From SIG607 sp045646245 (lineage in GTDB: Bacteria; Bacillota; Clostridia; Oscillospirales; Acutalibacteraceae): DNA of 56,008 bases. The position numbers were made by a program, and so were the translations under genes. Positions 1 to 6,182 of the stretch are shown piece by piece. The stretch lies in NCBI GenBank assembly GCA_045646245.1, contig JAZRKJ010000049.1:1-56008 (forward strand), given 5' to 3'. Within the stretch, counting starts at the first letter, position 1. Every line of letters starts with the position of its first letter. A model generated the notes under the pieces. It had not been told where the DNA came from, did not search any database, and was given only the letters and a program-made list of their open reading frames with translations.

Positions 1-430
1 ATTACATTCATTACAATATTTATCGCAAGCGTTATCGTATACGTGATCGGGAACCGTTCGTTCTGCTTTACAAACATTGCAAGTAGTATCACAAGCGTTA
101 TCATACTCGTGATCAGGAACCTCTCGCTCTAAATCACATTCATTGCAATTTTTGTCACATGCATTATCATATACGTGGTCGGGAACAGTTCGTTCTAAAT
201 TACATTCATTACAATATTTATCGCAAGCGTTATCGTATACGTGATCGGGCACTTCTCGTTCGCAATTACACGCATTACAATATTTATCACAAGCGTTATC
301 GTATACGTGATCGGGAACTGTTCTTTCTGCTTTACAAATATTGCAAGTAGTATCACATGCGTTATCATATACATGTGAAACAGTTCTTTCCGTTTCACAA
401 ATATTACAAGCAGTGTCGCAAACGTTACTA
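1..430 (-). repeat. 66-bp tandem repeat encoding a 22-aa Cys-rich unit
   Basis: About six and a half tandem copies with a 66-bp period lie inside the LRR protein gene and run off the window edge. Each unit encodes C-D-x-x-C-N-x-C-x-x-E-R-x-V-P-D-H-V-Y-D-N-A with minor substitutions. The copies are similar but not identical, so the array has been diverging or homogenising in phase with the reading frame. Three Cys and one His per unit are conserved. Confidence 0.9.
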
Positions 431-1212
431 AAGGTGTGATTAGCCGCACCTATGCATGAATTATAATACCAAGTGGCATCTGTCAATTCTGTATTGCGAG
501 TTCCTATAGACAAATAGTTTCTGTCGCTATTACTGCCTCTATAATATACCGTTGAAAGATTAGTACAATAATCAAATGCATAAGCACCAATACTTCTCAC
601 ATTACGACCCAAAGTTATTTTTTCAAGTGAAGAAGCATAAAAAGCGTCATTGCTTATAGCTAACACACTATCAGGAATAATAACGTTTTGAAGTTCGCTT
701 TTATAAAAAGCATACCAACCTATACATACCGTACCATCTTTGATATAGTAAGTGCCTGTAATACTACTTTTTACTTCTATCAAATGATTATCAATATAAA
801 GCACTCCGTTATTCCAATTATTAGAATCGTTATAATAAGAAGTATTTTTGAACGCGTATGAGCCAATATACTCTATACTGTCCGGCAAAGTTATCTTTGA
901 TAAACTTGTGCAATTATAAAAAGCATTATTTCCTATAGACGTAATTCCGTTAGGAATAACAACTCCCGTAATTTTAGAAGTGTTATAAAGAGCATAATTA
1001 CCTATGCTTGTCACTCTATATCCATCTAAATAAGAAGGAATTACAATATCCCCGCTTAAAGAATTATAACCAACAATTTGAGCCTCGCCATCAATAATGA
1101 AATACGTATAATTCCCACTGGTATATGCTGTTTCGGCGTGCACATCAAAAGGTGCTAAAAAAATCGTAATCAAAAACAATAATGACAAAAGAAAACTGAA
1201 AGATCTTTTCAT
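1..1212 (-). CDS. BspA-type leucine-rich-repeat surface protein (3' end outside window)
   Basis: Open from an ATG at 1212 to the window edge with no stop, so at least 404 residues are visible and the C-terminus is missing. GGAGGGG lies upstream. The first ~26 residues are a signal peptide (basic MKR, hydrophobic stretch, cleavage near VHA/ET). Residues ~30-250 are LRR_5/BspA-like repeats of the form 'IGxxAFYxxSLxxITLPDSV'. From about residue 255 the protein changes to a 22-residue Cys-rich repeat with a ...ACDTTCNIC...RTVPDHVYDN pattern (66-bp period, six or more copies). This family is secreted or cell-surface and used for adhesion or carbohydrate contact; the target is unknown. The N-terminal LRR call is firm, while the role of the Cys repeat is not known to me. 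Confidence 0.88.
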   Translation of the reverse strand, partial: MKRSFSFLLSLLFLITIFLAPFDVHAETAYTSGNYTYFIIDGEAQIVGYNSLSGDIVIPSYLDGYRVTSIGNYALYNTSKITGVVIPNGITSIGNNAFYNCTSLSKITLPDSIEYIGSYAFKNTSYYNDSNNWNNGVLYIDNHLIEVKSSITGTYYIKDGTVCIGWYAFYKSELQNVIIPDSVLAISNDAFYASSLEKITLGRNVRSIGAYAFDYCTNLSTVYYRGSNSDRNYLSIGTRNTELTDATWYYNSCIGAANHTFSNVCDTACNICETERTVSHVYDNACDTTCNICKAERTVPDHVYDNACDKYCNACNCEREVPDHVYDNACDKYCNECNLERTVPDHVYDNACDKNCNECDLEREVPDHEYDNACDTTCNVCKAERTVPDHVYDNACDKYCNECN

Positions 1213-1237
1213 ATTATTCCCCTCCAAAATAAAAAAA

Positions 1238-1260
1238 GTGCGCAGTCAAAGACTACGCAC
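1238..1260 (-). terminator. intrinsic terminator-like hairpin before the LRR gene
   Basis: Read on the minus strand, a 10-bp stem (GTGCGTAGTC with GACTGCGCAC, one G-T pair, three-base loop) is followed by seven Ts at 1231-1237. It lies only ~20 bp upstream of the LRR gene SD and start. It therefore ends an upstream transcript or attenuates the LRR message. Confidence 0.7.
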
Positions 1261-1285
1261 CGAAAAATACATAGCTCCAACTGTC

Positions 1286-1403
1286 GCCAAACAAAATTTC
1301 AACACCGTCACATAACATGAGTATGCAGAAATAGAGCATTAGTATTTTTACCAAAATAAAAACACTCATGCCTGTGACTTTTAAATATGAAATTTTGTTT
1401 GGC
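1286..1403. repeat. 118-bp imperfect inverted repeat
   Basis: Outer arms at 1286-1301 and 1388-1403 are perfect 16-bp inverted copies (GCCAAACAAAATTTCA). Inner arms at 1307-1322 and 1364-1378 pair again (GTCACA..CATGAGT). A short open frame crosses it, but no ribosome site is visible and the symmetry explains the sequence better. It may be a degenerate MITE or a structured leader of the LRR gene. The rest of 1404-1464 shows nothing I recognise. Confidence 0.75.
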
Positions 1404-1464
1404 AACATTAGTTTACCACATATTTTCGATAAATGCAATAAAAAGCAAAAGTTTTATTAATCAC

Positions 1465-1567
1465 ACCCGAAGGGGATTTCACAGGCATCTGCCTATTTCA
1501 TATTTCAGTTTGTGAAATATTGCATAGTCTCAAGGCGACTATTTCATTATGTGATACTCTAACGGGT
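1465..1567. repeat. hairpin array A (ATTTCAC spacer class)
   Basis: The array is enclosed by ACCCG (1465) and CGGGT (1563). Inside are three short hairpins of unrelated sequence: AGGCA-TC-TGCCT (1483-1494), ATTTCA-N5-TGAAAT (1502-1518) and AGTC-N7-GACT (1526-1540). They are separated by 7-bp spacers ATTTCAC, ATTTCAT, ATTGCAT and ATTTCAT. The same organisation recurs at 47242-47419. Confidence 0.7.
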
Positions 1568-1569
1568 AT

Positions 1570-1780
1570 AAAAAAGCCTTCCCCTTTGTTTGGAGGGGAA
1601 GGTGCCGAGTAACGATTATCTTTCATTAGGTTTCAACAACATAAAACAAAGCAGACCCAAAAAAAAGTCTGCTTTGTGAACTGTTCTGTTAACATTATAT
1701 GTGAGTTAAATGTCACGGTTGCAAGCAACCTACACCTCACCACCGTCTGCGCGGAGCCTCTCCTCTAGGAGAAGCCTTTT
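1570..1780. mobile_element. putative MITE-like element with terminal inverted repeats
   Basis: The left end begins AAAAAAGCCTTCCCC and the right end, read on the other strand, begins AAAAAAGGCTTCTCC, giving imperfect terminal inverted repeats. Each end holds a hairpin (1577-1602; ~1757-1774) whose outward side runs into a T-tract, so each acts as an outward terminator. A third hairpin (1650-1678, AAAGCAGAC/GTCTGCTTT) lies in the middle. No ORF is inside. It sits directly after ilvE and probably supplies its terminator. The mobile-element reading is inference. Confidence 0.5.
1577..1602 (-). terminator. terminator of the VOR-ilvE operon
   Basis: The minus-strand hairpin CCTTCCCCT / AGGGGAAGG (9 bp) is followed by CTTTTTTATA. 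It is the first good intrinsic terminator downstream of ilvE. Confidence 0.7.
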
Positions 1781-2845
1781 TTAGTCAATAGGAAGTGTCC
1801 AGCCGAAGGTGTCTTCGATATTGCCCCACTGAATTCCTGTAAGGGTATCGTAAAGGTGCTGGGTAACTTCGCCGATATTGCCGCCGCTTACCTGATGCTT
1901 AACACCCTTATAGCAAAGCTCACCTATAGGAGAAACAACTGCGGCAGTACCGCAACCCCATGCTTCTTCCAACGTGCCGTTTTCCATAGCGGCTTCAAGC
2001 TCGTCGACGCTAAGGAGTCTCTCGCTTACCTTGTAGCCTTCTTTACGGAGAACTTCAAGGCAGGATTTTCTGGTAATACCGGGGAGAATAGAGCCCGAAA
2101 GCATAGGAGTAACGATTTCGCCGTTGATTTTGAACATAACGTTCATAGCGCCAACTTCTTCAATATACTTTCTTTCAACACCGTCAAGCCAAAGTACCTG
2201 AGAGTAGCCCTGCTTTTCTGCTCTTTCACCTGCTCTGTTACTTGCGGCATAGTTACCGCCGCATTTAGCGTAACCCGTACCGCCGCGAACAGCGCGAACG
2301 TCCTGGTCTTCTATCATAATCTTAACGGGGTTAATACCCTCTTTATAATAGCTGCCTACGGGAGAAGCAATAATAACAAAGGTAGCGTTATGTACGGCGT
2401 GAACACCTAAGGTTTCGTCGTTACCGAACATAAAGGGACGAAGATAAAGAGAAGTTCCGGGTGCAGAAGGAGTCCAGTCCTGCTCAAGATTAACAAAGGT
2501 CTTAAGCGCTTCAAGAGTCTCATCCTCGGGAAGTTGAGGGAGACAAAGTCTGTCAGCGGAAGAATTCATTCTGCGGATATTTTCCATAGGACGGAAAAGC
2601 TGAACCTTGCCGTCTTTACAGCGATAAGCCTTTAAGCCTTCAAAAATTTCGCTTCCGTAGTGAAGAACGGTGGAAGCGGGGTGAAGAGAAAGGTTGGCAA
2701 AAGGTACGATTCTGGCATTTTTCCAACCCTCTTCACGGGAATAATCCATCATAAACATATGGTCGGTAAAATATTTACCGAAGCCCAAAACACTGCTGTC
2801 CGGTTTTTCTTTTGGACAAGTAGTTTTAGTAATAGAGATATTCAT
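1781..2845 (-). CDS. ilvE: branched-chain amino acid aminotransferase (class IV, group II)
   Basis: 354 aa, normal length for the group II BCAT family. It interconverts Val/Ile/Leu and their 2-oxoacids using PLP and glutamate. Family landmarks include the substrate-loop region 'YGSEIFEGLKAYR' near residue 65 and 'GYAKCGGNYAAS' near 196, which holds the PLP lysine. The ATG at 2845 has a GGAGA SD. It is the last gene of the operon starting at the 8811 promoter, 17 bp after the oxidoreductase gamma subunit. That position makes it the transaminase for the 2-oxoacids made or used by that complex. Confidence 0.93.
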   Translation of the reverse strand: MNISITKTTCPKEKPDSSVLGFGKYFTDHMFMMDYSREEGWKNARIVPFANLSLHPASTVLHYGSEIFEGLKAYRCKDGKVQLFRPMENIRRMNSSADRLCLPQLPEDETLEALKTFVNLEQDWTPSAPGTSLYLRPFMFGNDETLGVHAVHNATFVIIASPVGSYYKEGINPVKIMIEDQDVRAVRGGTGYAKCGGNYAASNRAGERAEKQGYSQVLWLDGVERKYIEEVGAMNVMFKINGEIVTPMLSGSILPGITRKSCLEVLRKEGYKVSERLLSVDELEAAMENGTLEEAWGCGTAAVVSPIGELCYKGVKHQVSGGNIGEVTQHLYDTLTGIQWGNIEDTFGWTLPID

Positions 2846-2862
2846 AATTTTCTCTCCTTTAA

Positions 2863-3396
2863 TTAGTTTGCGGCACCAATTTGCATAGCTTTTCTGTTAA
2901 TATCAGCCATATCGGCTCTCTTTGCAGAAATAACCTTGGACAGTGCAGCATCAACGCTTATCTGATCAAAGTCACCGAGTTCCTTTAATACCTTACCAAC
3001 AATAATCATATTTGCAAGAGTAGGCATACCGTTTTCTCCTGCCAAACGAGTAGCGGGGATATAGAAAACGGTAACGTCGTCACGCTCTACCTTACGTTCA
3101 ATAAGGGAAGAATCAAGGAAAATCATTCCGCCCTTTGCTACGGTAGATTCGTACTTATCGAGAGAAGGAAGGTTCATAGCGATAAGCACGTCGGGTTTGG
3201 AAACAATAGGAGAACCAACGGGTTCGTCGCTGACAATAACACTACAGCTTGCTGTACCGCCACGCATTTCGGGGCCGTAGGAAGGAAGCCAGCTTACCTG
3301 TTTGCCGTCAATAAGACCCTTGTAAGCCATAAACTTACCCGAGAAAAGAATACCTTGACCGCCAAAGCCGGAGAATAAAAACTGTTTAGTAGCCAT
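2863..3396 (-). CDS. vorC: 2-oxoacid:ferredoxin oxidoreductase, gamma subunit
   Basis: 177 aa, matching the PF01558 gamma domain: it opens with FSGFGGQGILFSGK and carries the SYGPEMRGGTASCSV segment typical of these subunits. With the alpha, beta and ferredoxin subunits it forms the cytosolic complex that links oxidative decarboxylation of a 2-oxoacid (to acyl-CoA and CO2) to ferredoxin, reversibly. Its start overlaps the beta-subunit stop by one base (TAATG), indicating translational coupling. Branched-chain rather than 2-oxoglutarate specificity is inferred from ilvE downstream and the acyl-CoA synthetase upstream. Confidence 0.85.
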   Translation of the reverse strand: MATKQFLFSGFGGQGILFSGKFMAYKGLIDGKQVSWLPSYGPEMRGGTASCSVIVSDEPVGSPIVSKPDVLIAMNLPSLDKYESTVAKGGMIFLDSSLIERKVERDDVTVFYIPATRLAGENGMPTLANMIIVGKVLKELGDFDQISVDAALSKVISAKRADMADINRKAMQIGAAN

Positions 3397-4151
3397 TATG
3401 CTTCCTCCTTTTCTGCGCTTCTATCCTTATATACACCAAGAGGATAGTAAGGAATCATTTTTTCGTCAATCCACTGGAGTGCCTGTTTTGGTGTCATACC
3501 CCAGTTGGTAGGACAGCTTGACACAACTTCAACCAAAGAGAAGCCCTTGCCGTCAATTTGGTTTTGGAAAGCCTTTTTAATAGCCTTTTTAGCATTCTTA
3601 ATGTTCTTAACGTTGTTAACGGTAACACGCTCAAGATATTCGGGGCCGTCAAGCTTGGAAAGCATTTCGCAAACCTTAACAGGATAACCGCAATGGTTAA
3701 CGTCTCTGCCGTAGGGAGATGTCTGGGTTACCTGACCCGGAAGAGATGTAGGAGCCATCTGACCGCCTGTCATACCGTAAATTGCGTTGTTAATAAAGAT
3801 TACGGTGATATTTTCGTTTCTTGCAGCAGAGTGTACGGTTTCAGCCATACCGATAGATGCAAGGTCACCATCACCCTGATAGGTGAATACAATATGATTT
3901 TCGGGGTCGGCGCGCTTAACACCTGTTGCAACAGCGGGAGCGCGTCCGTGAGCCGCTTCAATCATATCACAGTTAAAATAGTTATATGCCATAACCGAGC
4001 AACCAACGGGAGCAACACCAATGGTTTTGCCTTCAATACCAAGTTCATCAATAACCTCGGCAACAAGACGGTGAACTATACCGTGAGTACAACCGGGGCA
4101 ATAATGCATGGGAGCATCGGTAAGAGCATGAGGTTTATCAAATACTACCAT
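3396..4151 (-). CDS. vorA: 2-oxoacid:ferredoxin oxidoreductase, beta (TPP-binding) subunit
   Basis: 251 aa. It contains the thiamine-pyrophosphate/Mg motif GDGD...N (YQGDGDLASIG around residue 92, FINNAIYGMTGGQ around 125) and conserved 'YCPGCTHG' near residue 18, as in PF02775 beta subunits. It holds the active-site cofactor where the 2-oxoacid is decarboxylated or the acyl-CoA is carboxylated. It is coupled to both neighbours by single-base overlaps. The alternative is a 2-oxoglutarate oxidoreductase (KorB); the gene context favours branched-chain substrates. Confidence 0.87.
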   Translation of the reverse strand: MVVFDKPHALTDAPMHYCPGCTHGIVHRLVAEVIDELGIEGKTIGVAPVGCSVMAYNYFNCDMIEAAHGRAPAVATGVKRADPENHIVFTYQGDGDLASIGMAETVHSAARNENITVIFINNAIYGMTGGQMAPTSLPGQVTQTSPYGRDVNHCGYPVKVCEMLSKLDGPEYLERVTVNNVKNIKNAKKAIKKAFQNQIDGKGFSLVEVVSSCPTNWGMTPKQALQWIDEKMIPYYPLGVYKDRSAEKEEA

Positions 4152-5215
4152 TATTTTGCGCCTCCTTTTGCTGCTTCTTTAATTGCTTCAAGTACCTGTT
4201 CGGGAGAAGGAATCATACCGCCTGCACGGTTGCAAAGGGTTACGGGAACCTTACAGCCGCTGGCAAGACGCACATCCTCAATCATTTGACCCATAGAAAG
4301 CTCAACAGAAATAATACTGTTAACCTTATCTGCGGCAGCCGCAAAGGCTTTTGTCGGGAAGGGCCAAAGGGTAATGGGACGGATAAGACCAACCTTAATT
4401 CCCTGCTTTCTTGCTTCATTAATAGCGTTTTTAGAAACACGTGCGGCAATACCGAAGGCAGCAATACAGATTTCTGCATCGTCCATAAGGTATTCTTCCC
4501 ACATACATTCGTTTTCTTCTATGTACTTATAGCGCTCGTAACGTTCAAAGTTAGACTTTTCAAGCTCTTCGGGAACAAGGAAAAGAGAGTTAACAATGTT
4601 ATGTTCACGCTCCATTTTGGTTCCTGTAGTTGCCCAGGGCTTTTCTACGGGAGCGGCGATTTCATAATCAAGAGAAACAGGCTCCATCATCTGTCCCATA
4701 GTACCATCGGCAAGAATCATAGAGGTCATACGGTATTTATCAGCAAGGTCAAAGCCTTTAATGGTAAGGTCAGCCATTTCCTGAACAGAAGCGGGAGCAA
4801 GAACTATCATTCTGAAGTCACCGTGACCGCCCGCTTTGGTAGCCTGAAAATAGTCAGACTGAGAAGGCTGAATACCGCCAAGACCGGGGCCGCCGCGCTG
4901 AACGTTAACAACTAAAGAAGGAAGGTCAGCGCCTGCAAGGTAAGAAAGACCTTCACCCTTAAGAGAAATTCCGGGGCTGGAAGAAGAGGTCATAACTCTT
5001 TTACCTGTGGAAGAAACGCCGTATACCATATTGATAGCGGCGATTTCACTTTCTGCCTGAAGGAAGCAACCGCCGATTTTAGGCATTCTTTTTGCCATAT
5101 ATGCGGCAATTTCTGTCTGAGGAGTAATAGGATAACCGAAGTAATGACGACAGCCTGCAATAATAGCGGCTTCAGCAATTGCTTCGTTACCTTTCATTAA
5201 AACTTTATCTGCCAC
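4151..5215 (-). CDS. vorB: 2-oxoacid:ferredoxin oxidoreductase, alpha subunit (VorB-like)
   Basis: 354 aa. Residues ~10-230 form the PF01855 pyrimidine-binding domain (GYPITPQTE, QAESEIAAINMVYG, TSSSSPGISLK), followed by a C-terminal transketolase-like domain. The likely start is GTG at 5215, nine bases after the ferredoxin subunit stop, with only a weak AAAGGTAG SD, so it may rely on coupling. The long 'RGGPGLGGIQPSQSDYFQ' loop is what I associate with the 3-methyl-2-oxobutanoate (2-oxoisovalerate) branch. Specificity remains inference. Confidence 0.87.
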   Translation of the reverse strand: MADKVLMKGNEAIAEAAIIAGCRHYFGYPITPQTEIAAYMAKRMPKIGGCFLQAESEIAAINMVYGVSSTGKRVMTSSSSPGISLKGEGLSYLAGADLPSLVVNVQRGGPGLGGIQPSQSDYFQATKAGGHGDFRMIVLAPASVQEMADLTIKGFDLADKYRMTSMILADGTMGQMMEPVSLDYEIAAPVEKPWATTGTKMEREHNIVNSLFLVPEELEKSNFERYERYKYIEENECMWEEYLMDDAEICIAAFGIAARVSKNAINEARKQGIKVGLIRPITLWPFPTKAFAAAADKVNSIISVELSMGQMIEDVRLASGCKVPVTLCNRAGGMIPSPEQVLEAIKEAAKGGAK

Positions 5216-5224
5216 TTTACTTCA

Positions 5225-5431
5225 CTACCTTTCTACCTTAATGATACAGTCAGGACACATTGTTGCACAGAAAGCGCAACCGATACAAGCGTCAATATTA
5301 GCCGCTTCAACGGGGTGATGTCCTTTTTTGTTGATTTTGTCCTGAGCGAGAACAAGAACCTGCTTGGGGCAAGCGTCTACGCACAGTCCGCAACCTTTAC
5401 AGTTGTCGGTTTTAAAAGTTAATTTTGCCAA
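5225..5431 (-). CDS. vorD: 2-oxoacid:ferredoxin oxidoreductase, delta (2x[4Fe-4S] ferredoxin) subunit
   Basis: 68 aa. It has two CxxCxxCxxxCP clusters (CKGCGLCVDACP and CIGCAFCATMCP), which bind two [4Fe-4S] centres and pass electrons between the TPP subunit and external ferredoxin. I chose TTG at 5431 (MAKLTFK) because the upstream GTG at 5440 overlaps the GGAG SD; the TTG sits 7 bp from it. It is the first subunit gene of the complex, 57 bp downstream of the ATPase gene. Confidence 0.9.
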   Translation of the reverse strand: MAKLTFKTDNCKGCGLCVDACPKQVLVLAQDKINKKGHHPVEAANIDACIGCAFCATMCPDCIIKVER

Positions 5432-5488
5432 AATAAACACTCCTTAGCAAATTATATATTCGAAGGCACAAATTATTATTTGTGGAAT

Positions 5489-6154
5489 CTACAAAATTTT
5501 GTCTTGTAATTTCATACCGAAAAGGTTATCTACCTTACCGCAAAGCTCCTTTAAAAGTTCTTCCTTAACGGTAGTTGCAACAACGGGAAGCCCCGTTGCC
5601 TTCGACACCTCTTCAGCGTAAGAAAGAGAACCCAGAACGTCTTCTGTGGTGGTTTCTTCACCTAAATTAGAATTATTTACAAGACCGGTAAATTTAATTT
5701 TCGCCGCCGTTTCAATTTCAGCAAGCACCTCCATAGTAGATGCAGCATCACGTGTTAATGGACGGAAAGAATTGATTACCATAAGCATTTCGTAATCGTT
5801 TTCCTCTTTTATTTTATCGGAAATACGACCAAGCACCAAAGCTCCGCGGTCATCACCGCCGATATCAAGAACACATTTTAATGTTTTATCATCGGTAATA
5901 GCGTACATATCCTGAGGAAGCGCGGGAATATCAACATTAGAATTTGCGTAGGTTGAGCAAATAAGACGTATTCCCTTTTCCTTTAAAAGAGAGCTGCTGT
6001 CTTTAGTACGAAAATATGGGTTAACAATATCAAGGTCGGCGAGAGCTACATTTTGGTGTTTTTCCTTAAGACTTAATGCCGCATTGACAGCAATATTAGT
6101 CTTGCCGCTTCCGTAATGGCCGCAAAAAAGCGTAAGTCTTTTTTTAGAAAACAT
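5489..6154 (-). CDS. P-loop ATPase of the ParA/MinD/CobQ (SIMIBI) class
   Basis: 221 aa with a Walker A variant GHYGSGKTN at residues ~12-20, 'ADLDIVNPYFRT' (Walker A' / switch I region) near 40, and 'DIGGDDRGA' (Walker B) near 97. There is no CxxC motif, so it is not a standard Mrp/ApbC Fe-S carrier. It is co-directional, 28 bp after the synthetase and 57 bp before the ferredoxin subunit, so it is transcribed with the oxidoreductase. Function is unknown. An accessory or maturation role for the Fe-S/TPP complex is a reasonable guess from position only. Confidence 0.75.
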   Translation of the reverse strand: MFSKKRLTLFCGHYGSGKTNIAVNAALSLKEKHQNVALADLDIVNPYFRTKDSSSLLKEKGIRLICSTYANSNVDIPALPQDMYAITDDKTLKCVLDIGGDDRGALVLGRISDKIKEENDYEMLMVINSFRPLTRDAASTMEVLAEIETAAKIKFTGLVNNSNLGEETTTEDVLGSLSYAEEVSKATGLPVVATTVKEELLKELCGKVDNLFGMKLQDKIL

Positions 6155-6182
6155 ATACCCTTACCTCCTTAACTTATTTTAA

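Noticed and set aside
159..449. Open frames in both strands within the 66-bp repeats
   Set aside because: They are out of frame with the continuous LRR protein (ATG 1212, no stop to the edge), which has a signal peptide and SD. They are a by-product of the 66-bp periodicity.
1253..1438. 61-aa hydrophobic open frame upstream of the LRR gene (minus strand)
   Set aside because: It lies almost entirely within the nested inverted repeat, has no SD, and its stop is in the terminator stem.
1856..2410. Plus-strand open frames opposite core genes (for example across ilvE, vorA, smc, acyl-CoA synthetases)
   Set aside because: They lie antisense to well-recognised genes, show no family resemblance and lack SDs. 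They arise from codon bias on the opposite strand.
3396..5215. 2-oxoglutarate:ferredoxin oxidoreductase (KorAB) as the preferred name
   Set aside because: The subunit families overlap, but the operon's IlvE, branched-acid-type synthetase and Val-reading T-box fit a branched-chain 2-oxoacid better. Kept as the main alternative.
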